Positions 49,448 through 57,731 of a stretch of 64,000 nt of DNA are shown here, piece after piece (the first letter of the stretch is position 1; every line of letters begins with the position of its first letter). The translations under genes and the position numbers were made by a program. The stretch is taken from the NCBI GenBank assembly GCA_963765625.1, contig CAVXXD010000009.1, forward strand, positions 62,001 through 126,000. Reading direction: 5' to 3'. The notes beneath the pieces are model-generated. The model ran no database searches. It was not told where the DNA came from and saw only the letters and a list, made by a program, of their open reading frames with translations. Source of the stretch: CAVXXD01 sp963765625 (GTDB lineage: Bacteria > Actinomycetota > Geothermincolia > Geothermincolales > Geothermincolaceae).

Positions 49448-50596
49448 ATGATCGAGAACCTCATTCGCCGGCACGAAGCACTTCGCGCGGCCGGCCTGAA
49501 CCTGGTGGCCTCGGAGAACCGTCCCTCCAGCCGGGTTCGAGCCGCCCTCGCCTCGGACCTGGCCGGCCGTTATCACAGCGGGCATTACGGTGGCGGCGGC
49601 GTGGCTGAGGAGATCGTGCGCGAGACGGAGGGGCTGGCCAGGCGGCTCTTCCGCGCCAGGCACGCCATCGTCACCCCCCTGTCGGGCAACCTCTGCGACC
49701 TGGCGGCACTGCTGGCCTTCACCTCGCCGGGAGACGCCGTGGCCATGCTCCCCTTCACCAGCGGCGGCTACCCCCTGGCCCTGGAGCGGCTGGAGCGGCG
49801 CCGCGTCTCCCTGCCGGTTCACCCCGGGACCCTCGACATCGACGTGGAAGCTTCGGCCCGGCTGCTGCGGGACGAAGAGGCCAAGCTGCTCATTCTGGGG
49901 GCGTCCTTCTTCCCCTTCCCTCAACCGGTGCGCGAGCTCTCCCAGGCCCTGGAAGAAGCCGGCCACGGCGGCACTTGTGTCTACGACGCCTCCCACGTCC
50001 TGGGCCTGATAGCTTGCGGCGAGTTCCAGGACCCGCTGCGCGAAGGCGCGGAGGTGCTCATCGGCAGTACCCATAAGTCCTTCTTCGGACCGCAGGGCGG
50101 GGTCATCCTGACCGACTCGGACGCCGCCGCTTCTTCTTTGAAAGAAGTCTGTGAGCTGGACCTTGCGACCGGGCCGGTGCTGGTGGACAACCCCCACCCC
50201 AACCGCGTCGCCGCCCTGGGCCTGGCTTGCGAGGAGATGCTCGCCGACCCCGGCTACGGCCGGCGGGTGGTAGAAAATTCACGCACCCTGGCCGGTGCGC
50301 TTAACGAGCGAGGCGTGCCGGTGCGCTTCCGGGACCGCGGCTTCACCTCTTCCCACCAGGTACTGCTCGACCTGGGGCCGGAGGAGAGCGCGGGCCTCTG
50401 CCGCCGCCTGGAGGAAGTGGGTGTTTTCATCGATTTCTGGGGCAGGATAGGCACTTCCGAGGCGACCCATCGCGGCCTGGGGGTTGAGGAGATGGAGGAG
50501 GCCGGCGATATCGTAGCCAGGGTATACACCAAGGGCCCCTCCGCGGAGATCGAGCGCCGGGTCAAGGCGCTGCTCGAAAAAGAGCTTGATATCTAG
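49448..50596 (+). CDS. PLP enzyme related to serine hydroxymethyltransferase
   Basis: 382 residues, about 35 fewer than typical GlyA. N-terminal N-L-V-A-S-E-N-R-P-S-S-R-V-R, G-H-Y-G-G-G-G-V, V-T-P-L-S-G-N-L-C-D-L-A, catalytic D-A-S-H-V-L-G-L (Asp 180) and Lys 210 in G-S-T-H-K-S-F-F-G-P-Q-G-G; end G-R-I-G-T-S-E-A-T-H-R-G-L-G-V-E-E-M. All core SHMT motifs exist but the Y-x-E-G-Y-P folate loop is shortened and changed (Y-H-S-G-H-Y). This may be a serine/2-methylserine or aldolase-like variant. It lies downstream of the long hairpin. Confidence 0.75.
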   Translation: MIENLIRRHEALRAAGLNLVASENRPSSRVRAALASDLAGRYHSGHYGGGGVAEEIVRETEGLARRLFRARHAIVTPLSGNLCDLAALLAFTSPGDAVAMLPFTSGGYPLALERLERRRVSLPVHPGTLDIDVEASARLLRDEEAKLLILGASFFPFPQPVRELSQALEEAGHGGTCVYDASHVLGLIACGEFQDPLREGAEVLIGSTHKSFFGPQGGVILTDSDAAASSLKEVCELDLATGPVLVDNPHPNRVAALGLACEEMLADPGYGRRVVENSRTLAGALNERGVPVRFRDRGFTSSHQVLLDLGPEESAGLCRRLEEVGVFIDFWGRIGTSEATHRGLGVEEMEEAGDIVARVYTKGPSAEIERRVKALLEKELDI

Positions 50597-50648
50597 GTAA
50601 ACCGTGCCGCATTGGCATCATCTCTAACCCTGTTATTTACGCTTATAC

Positions 50649-53600
50649 TCACCATGCCGGGCTGGCTATTGACGCAGTCCCCCAGGCTCGCCCCTGGCCG
50701 TAGGTGGCGCGCTCGCAGACGACGTTGCCGCCGGAGGAGGTGACCACGGTGGAGAGGTCGTAGGTGACGGCCCAGTAGCCGGCGTTGTAGGAGCGGCGGC
50801 TGCCGGCGGGCAAGGTCTCCCTGGGGCCGGCGACCGTGCCGGTGCCGGTGAGGAAGTCCAGGGCTATCTCCACCCCGGAATCCCCGGGGTTCTGTACCAG
50901 TATCCAGGTCTCCATACCCCCGTCGGTGGCGCCCTCGGGCAGGTACCAGGCGGCGGAGGTCGAGGCCGAACCGACCGAGGCGGTGGCCCAGGATCGCCCC
51001 TGGCCGTAGGTGGCGCGCTCGCAGACGACGTTGCCGCCGGAGGAGGTGACCACGGTGGAGAGGTCGTAGGTGACGGCCCAGTAGCCGGCGTTGTAGGAGC
51101 GGCGGCTGCCGGCGGGCAAGGTCTCCCTGGGGCCGGCGACCGTGCCGGTGCCGGTGAGGAAGTCCAGGGCTATCTCCACCCCGGAATCCCCGGGGTTCTG
51201 TACCAGTATCCAGGTCTCCATACCCCCGTCGGTGGCGCCCTCGGGCAGGTACCAGGCGGCGGAGGTCGAGGCCGAACCGACCGAGGCGGTGGCCCAGGAT
51301 CGCCCCTGGCCGTAGGTGGCGCGCTCGCAGACGACGTTGCCGCCGGAGGAGGTGACCACGGTGGAGAGGTCGTAGGTGACGGCCCAGTAGCCGGCGTTGT
51401 AGGAGCGGCGGCTGCCGGCGGGCAAGGTCTCCCTGGGGCCGGCGACCGTGCCGGTGCCGGTGAGGAAGTCCAGGGCTATCTCCACCCCGGAATCCCCGGG
51501 GTTCTGTACCAGTATCCAGGTCTCCATACCCCCGTCGGTGGCGCCCTCGGGCAGGTACCAGGCGGCGGAGGTCGAGGCCGAACCGACCGAGGCGGTGGCC
51601 CAGGATCGCCCCTGGCCGTAGGTGGCGCGCTCGCAGACGACGTTGCCGCCGGAGGAGGTGACCACGGTGGAGAGGTCGTAGGTGACGGCCCAGTAGCCGG
51701 CGTTGTAGGAGCGGCGGCTGCCGGCGGGCAAGGTCTCCCTGGGGCCGGCGACCGTGCCGGTGCCGGTGAGGAAGTCCAGGGCTATCTCCACCCCGGAATC
51801 CCCGGGGTTCTGTACCAGTATCCAGGTCTCCATACCCCCGTCGGTGGCGCCCTCGGGCAGGTACCAGGTGAACGGGGTCAACTCGAAGTCGACGGCGTTG
51901 GAGACGCCGCCGCTCGTAGCCACGGTGACGGGGTAGACGCCCGGGTCGGCCTGGGGCACCACGCACCCGATGACGGTGTCCGACCACAGGGTGTACTCCT
52001 CCACCGCGACATCCCCGAAAGCCACTGACGATTCAACGCGTTCCGCCGCGAAGCCGCTCCCGCTTATGGTTACCTCACAACCGGCGTTCCCTTCCGTGTC
52101 CACAACCGCTTCGATGACCGGCACCGGCGGCGGGGGGCCCTCGAAGGTAATCCCCGGTGAAGTGCCTCCCGCGGTGGTCACGGTTACAGGCACCCGGCCG
52201 TAGATGCCGGCCGGCAGTTTCACCCCGATGCTCGTATCCGTCCAGCCGGCATACTCAGCCGCCGCGGTCCCCCCGAACGACACATAGGATGAACCCCGGT
52301 TACCTCCGAATGACACGCCGGTGAGCGACACCACCTGCCCCGCCACCGCCCCCGAAGCGGGATCGATGCCGGTCAGGGTCGGCACAACTCCGAAAGCCCA
52401 CTGTTCCGAGGTGCCCAGGGACGTGGTCACGGTGATCCGTGACAGGCCGGATATCCCTTCGGGTACTTTTACCCGGATGCTCCTGTCGGACCAGCCGAGG
52501 TACCCGGTCACCTCGGTCACCCCGAACGACACGTAAGACGCCTCCCGGCTGTCGCCGAAGGAGATGCCGGCGATGGTCACTTCTTCTCCCACCTGCCCCG
52601 ATGACGGGCTCACCGCGGTGATCACCGGCGAGAGGGCGCGCAGCGCGGCCGCGGCGTCCACCAGCCCGTAGCCGTAGTAATTGTCCCGGCCCGAGGCGCC
52701 CTTGTCTTCCGCCGAGACTTCCAGGACGTCGCGGATGTAGTCCGGATCGCTTGCTCCGCTCTTCGATATCAGCAGGGCCGCCACTCCAGCCACATGAGGG
52801 GTAGCCATGGAGGTTCCCTGAAAGAACCAGTAGGCGAAATCGGAAGGATCCTGGGTGTCCGGGTTGAAGGTCTGCTGCAGCACCCCGTCCCCGTAGTTGT
52901 CGCCGTTCTGGTCGACGGAGACGTCGCCCCCCGGCGCCACCAGGTCCAGGGAAGAGCCATAATTTGAATAAGAAGCGCGCGTCTCGTCGTAACGGGTGGC
53001 CCCCACTGCGATACAGTAATCGTCGTAAGCCGCGGGGTAAAGCAACGGCCCGTTGTTGTTGCCGGAAGCGCAGACCACCGTCACGCCCTTGTTGTAGGCG
53101 TAGGCTACGGCCTGCAACATCACCCCGTAGTCCGACGAAGCGCCCAGGCTGAGGTTAATGACGTCGGCCCCGTTGTCGGCCGCGTAGATGATGCCCTGGG
53201 CGATGTCGAAGAGGGAACCGGCGCCATCGGAGTCAAGCACTTTTACCGGCATGACCGAGCAGCCGAAGGCCACCCCCGCCACCCCGGTGTTGTTGTTGGT
53301 GCTCTGGGCGATGGTCCCGGTGACGTGGGTGCCGTGGCAGTTGTCGTCGTTGGGGTGAGAGTCGCCGTTGGCGAAATCGTAACCTGCCACGAACGAGGTC
53401 CCGGCAAGGTCGGGGGCGCGCCGGTAGTCGCCGTAGTCCTCGTAGGCCACTCCGGTATCCACCACCGCTACCACCACCGAGGGGTCCCCGGTCTCCAGGT
53501 CCCAGGCCTCCTTCATGTGGATGCCGCCGTAGACGCTGTTGTCCAGGTGCCACTGGTAAGAAAAGTTGGGGTCGTTGGGCATCATCACCGCCCGGTAGAT

Positions 53601-53999
53601 GAAATCGGGGCTGGCCGTTTCCACCAGGGGGCTCGCCTGCAGGGCCGCTACCACCTCGTCGACCCCGATGCCTTGGAGCACCTTGATGCGCTCCAGGCTC
53701 AGCGCCCCCAGGACTTCTTCGACTTCCGCTCCCAGCGACTCCAGCAGTTCCGACCGCAGGATTTCTTCCACCCACGGTTTGAACTTCACCAGCACCCTGT
53801 CCGGCGCATACTCCGCCAGGTCACTGCCGCCGAGCCCTTCATCGGTGAGAAGCGTGCCGTCCGCGGACAAGCCGGACCCTGCGTCAGCCGCAGGGGCTAT
53901 CGCCCTCCCGGGTACGGATACCAATGTGATGGTCAGTATCAGCATGATCGCCAGGGCCAGGGGAGCTTTCGAGGTCATAGTGACACGTTTATCTTTCAT
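50649..53999 (-). CDS. Secreted subtilase (S8) with TIG domains and four near-identical C-terminal domains
   Basis: 1116 residues. Signal peptide with S-K-A-P-L-A-L-A-I-M-L-I-L then A-x-A. Inhibitor-like region (about 65-140), S8 domain with Asp 181 (A-V-V-D-T-G), His 222 (NCHGTHV) and Ser about 395 (G-T-S-M-A-T-P-H); three TIG/IPT domains (each S-G-x-x-G-x-x-V-T-I... ~80 residues), and four ~102-residue repeats starting W-Y-L-P-E-G-A-T-D-G-G. ATG 53999 has GAGGTGAG just upstream. Probably a cell-surface protease with multivalent binding domains. Confidence 0.92.
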   Translation of the reverse strand: MKDKRVTMTSKAPLALAIMLILTITLVSVPGRAIAPAADAGSGLSADGTLLTDEGLGGSDLAEYAPDRVLVKFKPWVEEILRSELLESLGAEVEEVLGALSLERIKVLQGIGVDEVVAALQASPLVETASPDFIYRAVMMPNDPNFSYQWHLDNSVYGGIHMKEAWDLETGDPSVVVAVVDTGVAYEDYGDYRRAPDLAGTSFVAGYDFANGDSHPNDDNCHGTHVTGTIAQSTNNNTGVAGVAFGCSVMPVKVLDSDGAGSLFDIAQGIIYAADNGADVINLSLGASSDYGVMLQAVAYAYNKGVTVVCASGNNNGPLLYPAAYDDYCIAVGATRYDETRASYSNYGSSLDLVAPGGDVSVDQNGDNYGDGVLQQTFNPDTQDPSDFAYWFFQGTSMATPHVAGVAALLISKSGASDPDYIRDVLEVSAEDKGASGRDNYYGYGLVDAAAALRALSPVITAVSPSSGQVGEEVTIAGISFGDSREASYVSFGVTEVTGYLGWSDRSIRVKVPEGISGLSRITVTTSLGTSEQWAFGVVPTLTGIDPASGAVAGQVVSLTGVSFGGNRGSSYVSFGGTAAAEYAGWTDTSIGVKLPAGIYGRVPVTVTTAGGTSPGITFEGPPPPVPVIEAVVDTEGNAGCEVTISGSGFAAERVESSVAFGDVAVEEYTLWSDTVIGCVVPQADPGVYPVTVATSGGVSNAVDFELTPFTWYLPEGATDGGMETWILVQNPGDSGVEIALDFLTGTGTVAGPRETLPAGSRRSYNAGYWAVTYDLSTVVTSSGGNVVCERATYGQGRSWATASVGSASTSAAWYLPEGATDGGMETWILVQNPGDSGVEIALDFLTGTGTVAGPRETLPAGSRRSYNAGYWAVTYDLSTVVTSSGGNVVCERATYGQGRSWATASVGSASTSAAWYLPEGATDGGMETWILVQNPGDSGVEIALDFLTGTGTVAGPRETLPAGSRRSYNAGYWAVTYDLSTVVTSSGGNVVCERATYGQGRSWATASVGSASTSAAWYLPEGATDGGMETWILVQNPGDSGVEIALDFLTGTGTVAGPRETLPAGSRRSYNAGYWAVTYDLSTVVTSSGGNVVCERATYGQGRAWGTASIASPAW
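50691..51868 (-). repeat. Four tandem copies of a 306-bp coding repeat inside the subtilase
   Basis: Copies start at 50691, 50997, 51303 and 51609; the period is exactly 306 bp (102 codons) and the copies look identical at the DNA level apart from the edges. The first (C-terminal) copy ends differently (R-A-W-G-T-A-S-I) and the fourth ends after W-Y-L-P-E-G. Recent expansion, gene conversion or an assembly artefact. Confidence 0.9.
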
Positions 54000-54047
54000 C
54001 TCACCTCGATTATATCAGCCCCCCGTCGGCGGAACGATTGTCCGGCA

Positions 54048-54596
54048 TCAAGAGTTGCCGTAACCGGCCAGCTTCAAATCTACTTCATTTACTATTTCGG
54101 CATATTCCCGCTCTCTTCTTAAGAACCTGCCATAGATATTGACGAAATAGGCCAGGGAGGCCAGCAACAATGCTGCCCCGATGAACCAGGCAATCCAATC
54201 CAGCCCAGCAAAGATCAAGACAAGGATGATGGGGGCCGCGATAATCAACTCTTCTGCCGTCGCCAGCCACAACTTGCTCTTCCGCCCCTCGAGGCGGCGC
54301 AGGCGCGACTCCTCCTCGGGAAGGAAGGTCTGGCGGAAGTATTCCAGGAAGCCACTGTTTCCTTCGGGGACCCGCATAGTCATGCTGTTGAAACGAAGAT
54401 GAGCTTTAAAAAGAAACGATTGCAACACGCTCTCCCTCAGGCTCCGGAGACATATGTCCAATTCTTCTTCCACCAGTGCCTGCCTGGCCAGGGGGATCGC
54501 TTTGCCGGCACGATAATAGCCTCTGGTGAAACGGCCCGGAATGACCGATAGTCCCCAGAGGAGCAGAATAAACAGGAACCCGCCAGGCGACAGCAC
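54048..54596 (-). CDS. Membrane protein of unknown function
   Basis: 182 residues from GTG 54594-54596, 14 bases past the stop of the upstream gene; a longer frame upstream is a shadow. Hydrophobic start G-G-F-L-F-I-L-L-L-W-G-L, a central cytoplasmic stretch rich in Arg/Glu (S-L-R-E-S-V-L-Q-S-F-L-F-K, P-E-E-E-S-R-L-R-R-L-E-G-R-K-S), and two more TM helices near 118-155. No family recognised. Co-directional with the next gene and with the FAD array. Confidence 0.55.
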   Translation of the reverse strand: MLSPGGFLFILLLWGLSVIPGRFTRGYYRAGKAIPLARQALVEEELDICLRSLRESVLQSFLFKAHLRFNSMTMRVPEGNSGFLEYFRQTFLPEEESRLRRLEGRKSKLWLATAEELIIAAPIILVLIFAGLDWIAWFIGAALLLASLAYFVNIYGRFLRREREYAEIVNEVDLKLAGYGNS

Positions 54597-54610
54597 GGTC
54601 TGCCGGACTC

Positions 54611-55243
54611 TCAGATCCAGCCGAGGAAGCCCATAAACACGATGATGCAGATGATGTCCACCAGCCAGATGCCGGAGACGATGGATATCTTCTTCTTCAT
54701 GGAAGCCATGTCGTGGATGGTGAAAGCCAGCACGTAGTAAGGCAGGTAGCCGATGAGGAAGATGAGGTAGAAGTTGGGCCAGTTCCACCAGGAGTAGTTC
54801 CAGACCAGCACGTCCCACTGGTTGAGGACGATCTCTACGAAGACGCAGAAGGCGGAGAAGCCCAGGGCCAGGGCCCAGCGGTTGGGCAGGCCCAGTATCT
54901 TCATCTTGCGGTCCTCGGGGAGCGTCTTGGCGAAGAGGACCCCGGCCACCGCGAACATCATGCTGATCTCGATAGAGAGCCCGATCAGCGGCAGGTAGGC
55001 GGTGCCGCCGGGAGTCACCCAGATGGCCGAATAGCCGGAGGCGTGGAACCACAGGGCGTTGATGATCTCGAACATCCACTCCAGGCCGTAGAAGGCCAGG
55101 CCGGCCAGGATGATGTTCCACTTCTTCCTCTCCACCTCCACCACGTAGACGTAGATTATGAAGGCGAGGAAGGGAATGAGGTACCATGAAAAGAGGCTTG
55201 AGTCCCTCAAGATCTCCGAGGCCTGTTGGGCGCTTTCAGCCAT
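54611..55243 (-). CDS. Polytopic membrane protein of unknown function
   Basis: 210 residues from ATG 55241-55243 (ribosome site GGGGGGTGG). Seven hydrophobic segments: about 20-40, 45-62, 75-100 (with W-V-T-P-G-G-T-A-Y-L-P-L), 122-145, 150-170 (W-D-V-L-V-W-N-Y-S-W-W-N-W-P-N), 175-195, 200-210. Aromatic, Trp-rich loops. No family recognised. Faces the FAD array across a 221-bp gap with a terminator, so membership in that operon is not certain. Confidence 0.65.
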   Translation of the reverse strand: MAESAQQASEILRDSSLFSWYLIPFLAFIIYVYVVEVERKKWNIILAGLAFYGLEWMFEIINALWFHASGYSAIWVTPGGTAYLPLIGLSIEISMMFAVAGVLFAKTLPEDRKMKILGLPNRWALALGFSAFCVFVEIVLNQWDVLVWNYSWWNWPNFYLIFLIGYLPYYVLAFTIHDMASMKKKISIVSGIWLVDIICIIVFMGFLGWI

Positions 55244-55381
55244 CTTCCACCCCCCTTGTCCGCGAAGCCGCCGGGTCCGGCGGGCTTCGGCCACAACCCT
55301 CTGTCACTGTTTTCTATCCGGCCGTCGGGCATTCCTTCCACCGCTGTACATCTTGTTGGCACTCAAGCTAACCGGCCCGGT

Positions 55382-55440
55382 GAAGCCCCGGTTTTCCTGG
55401 GCTTCTTTTTTTGATCGCTTCGCTTCGCTCGCGATGACCA
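55382..55440 (+). repeat. Hairpin with T-tract plus interspersed GCGAAGCGA element
   Basis: GAAGCCC (55382-55388) / GGGCTTC (55399-55405) followed by T8 looks like a rho-independent terminator reading on the plus strand, but no plus-strand gene ends here. Directly after it, ATCGCTTCGCTTCGCTCGCGATGAC (read on the minus strand GTCATCGCGAGCGAAGCGAAGCGAT) is a variant of a short interspersed repeat common in bacterial draft genomes. Confidence 0.55.
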
Positions 55441-55464
55441 ACGTTTCGCTCGCGACAATACGGT

Positions 55465-56553
55465 TCAGAAGCGGTTGTAACCGCTGATGTTGGCCATGAA
55501 GGCGTGGCGGAAAGACAGGTTGCCCAGAAGCGGCTGGGCGTCCAGGGCCAGGCGGGCCGGGTACTTGAGGAAGATCTCGCCGGGCAGGTGGTCCAGTGCC
55601 CGCTTGGCCGCCAGCACCGGCTTGAAGGTGACGTTCAGCCGCTTGAACTCCTTCTCCGCTTCGGCCGGATCGTCCACGGCCATGGCGGCGATCTTTCCCG
55701 ACAGGAAGGCCCCATGCATGCCGAAGAAGAGGATGGGGTCCATCATGCCGGCCAGGGTACCGGCCAGGATGAGGTCGCCGTGGAAGAGGCGGGGGTTGTT
55801 GAGCTTCTCGACCGGCGCCCCGCCGATCTCGAAGGGTTGCCACTTGCCGAAGGGGTAGCCGTCTTCCTGAACCGCCTGCCTGGAGAACTTCTGCCACTCC
55901 CAGCGCTCGATGTCGCAGTGGCGGTTGAAGATGAGGGCGAAGCCGATGCCGTTGACGGAGCAGGTGAAGGCGTAATCGGGGGAGTAGTCGTCGAAGTAGA
56001 TGGTGGTCCGCACCTCCGGCCAGGGCACCCGGCCCTTGGCGAAGTAGCCGTAGAGCTTGACGTAGGGCACGCCGGTCGCCTCGTAGCCGTCGATGTGAAG
56101 TCCGGTGGCCACGATGACCTTGGCGCCTCCTGCCTTCAAGTCGTCGAGGTCGTCTTTGCTCTCGATGGGGCTGCTGACTATGATGCGCGCGCCTGCCTCC
56201 TGCGCCAGGCCAGCCAGGTAGTTGTCCATGGAGGTCTTACGCGGGCCGCGCTCGATCATCCAGCACGGGGAGCCGCTGGATATCTCGATGGGGTAACGCT
56301 TGCCGAAGATACTCAGGCAGCAGACGGGCATGGGCTCCATGCCTGGAGTCACGTCGAAGCCGACGTAGGAACTCATGCGGTCGGCGTCCATGGGGGTGCC
56401 GTGGGGTGAGGGATTGTAGAGGGACATGCCGCCTATGCGATTGCCCTTCTCGTAGACGGTGACGTCCTTGCCCTGCCTGGCCAGGTTGATGGCCGCGGTC
56501 AGGCCGGCCAGCCCGGCTCCGACTATATTTACACTCTGTTTCTTTTTACTCAT
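55465..56553 (-). CDS. FAD/NAD(P)-binding oxidoreductase, subfamily A (A1)
   Basis: 362 residues. N-terminal Rossmann GxGxxG (V-G-A-G-L-A-G-L-T-A), E-K-G-N-R-I-G-G-M-S, P-S-P-H-G-T-P-M-D; central F-T-C-S-V-N-G-I-G-F-A-L-I-F-N-R-H; C-terminal FAD-binding D-P-I-L-F-F-G-M-H-G-A-F-L-S-G-K-I-A-A-M-A and end I-S-G-Y-N-R-F. Overall layout resembles FAD oxidoreductases of the geranylgeranyl-reductase/phytoene type, but with no known substrate motif. Last gene of the array; ten bases after A2. Ribosome site GAGAGGAGC. Confidence 0.82.
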   Translation of the reverse strand: MSKKKQSVNIVGAGLAGLTAAINLARQGKDVTVYEKGNRIGGMSLYNPSPHGTPMDADRMSSYVGFDVTPGMEPMPVCCLSIFGKRYPIEISSGSPCWMIERGPRKTSMDNYLAGLAQEAGARIIVSSPIESKDDLDDLKAGGAKVIVATGLHIDGYEATGVPYVKLYGYFAKGRVPWPEVRTTIYFDDYSPDYAFTCSVNGIGFALIFNRHCDIERWEWQKFSRQAVQEDGYPFGKWQPFEIGGAPVEKLNNPRLFHGDLILAGTLAGMMDPILFFGMHGAFLSGKIAAMAVDDPAEAEKEFKRLNVTFKPVLAAKRALDHLPGEIFLKYPARLALDAQPLLGNLSFRHAFMANISGYNRF

Positions 56554-56563
56554 GCTGCTCCTC

Positions 56564-57673
56564 TCAATAACGGCCATAGCCGGAGATGTTGCCCATAAAG
56601 CCGTAACGCATGGCCCAGCTGCCGTACAATGGGAACATGCTCATGGCCAGGCGGGCCGGGTACTTGACGAAGATATCGCGCGGTATGACGTCCGTTATCC
56701 GCTTCATCGCCAGCACCGGCCTGAAGGTGGCGTTGAGGCGCTTGAACTCCTTCTCCGCCGCCGCCGGGTCGTCCAGGGCCATGGCCGCGATGCGCCCGGT
56801 GAGGAAAGCCCCGTGCATGCCGAAGAAGAGGATGGGGTCCATCATGCCTGACAAGGTGCCGGCCAGGATGAGGTCGTCGTGGAAGAGGCGTGGGTTGCCG
56901 AAGGTGGCCGTGGGGGCCGCCGACCCCTCCCCTTCGGTCAGGCCCAGGGGCAGCCATTTGGTGAAGGGATAGCCGTCTTCCTCGACGGCCTGCCTTTTGA
57001 ACATCTCCGCTTCCCACTTCTCCACCGGGCGGTGACGGTTGAATATCAGCCCAAAGGCGATGCCGTTGACCGAGCAGGTGAAGGCGTAGTCCGGGGAGTA
57101 CTCGTCGAAGTAGACGGTGACCCGGGCCTCCTGCCAGGGTACCCGGCACTTGGCGAAGATGCCGTAGAGTTTCTGGAAAGGCATATTGGAGGCTTCGAAA
57201 CCGTCCTGATGCAGGCCGGTGGCCATGATCACCCGGGCGTTGTCCTTCTTCAGCTCCGCCAGGTCCGCCTCGGTCCGGATGGGATGCCCAACCTCGATAC
57301 TGGCCCCGTGCTCCCTGGCCAGGTCGGCCAGGTAATGATCCATGGAGCTTGAGCGCGGCCCCCGCTCGATCATCCAGGACGCGGCGTTGGCCGGAAACTT
57401 GTGCTCGTAGCGCTTGCCCCAGATGCTGAAGATGCTACTTTCAATGGGGACCAGCCTCGGCGTGACGTCAAAGCCCAGGTAGCGGTTCATGCATCCCGGG
57501 TCCATGGGCGTGCCGTGGGGCGAAGGATTGTATATGGGCATGCCGCCGATGCGCGCGCCCTTCTCGTACACGGTTACCTCCCGGCCTTCCTTGGCCAGAA
57601 TCACCGCGGCGGTCAGGCCGGCCAGACCGGCTCCGACGATGTTGACCGGCTGGTCCTTCGAGCCTTTCTTCAT
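56564..57673 (-). CDS. FAD/NAD(P)-binding oxidoreductase, subfamily A (A2)
   Basis: 369 residues from ATG 57671-57673. Same motifs as A1: N-I-V-G-A-G-L-A-G-L-T-A-A, E-R-G-P-R-S-S-S-M-D-H-Y-L-A, C-S-V-N-G-I-A-F-G-L-I-F-N-R-H, D-P-I-L-F-F-G-M-H-G-A-F-L, ending S-G-Y-G-R-Y. An insertion before D-D-L-I-L (GLTEGEGSAA) is shared with the partial A5. Gap to A3 is 58 bases. Confidence 0.82.
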   Translation of the reverse strand: MKKGSKDQPVNIVGAGLAGLTAAVILAKEGREVTVYEKGARIGGMPIYNPSPHGTPMDPGCMNRYLGFDVTPRLVPIESSIFSIWGKRYEHKFPANAASWMIERGPRSSSMDHYLADLAREHGASIEVGHPIRTEADLAELKKDNARVIMATGLHQDGFEASNMPFQKLYGIFAKCRVPWQEARVTVYFDEYSPDYAFTCSVNGIAFGLIFNRHRPVEKWEAEMFKRQAVEEDGYPFTKWLPLGLTEGEGSAAPTATFGNPRLFHDDLILAGTLSGMMDPILFFGMHGAFLTGRIAAMALDDPAAAEKEFKRLNATFRPVLAMKRITDVIPRDIFVKYPARLAMSMFPLYGSWAMRYGFMGNISGYGRY

Positions 57674-57731
57674 CACCCATCTCCTCCCATATATCAGCGG
57701 TTGTTCACATACATGATAAGCCGGCCCACCC

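Noticed and set aside
50691..51868. CRISPR-like regular repeats
   Set aside because: Period is 306 bp with no unique spacers; they are in-frame coding repeats.
50593..51987. 464-codon minus-strand frame with repeated RHRHGRRP-like units
   Set aside because: Out-of-frame reading of the 306-bp subtilase repeats; the subtilase frame has signal peptide, triad and TIG domains.
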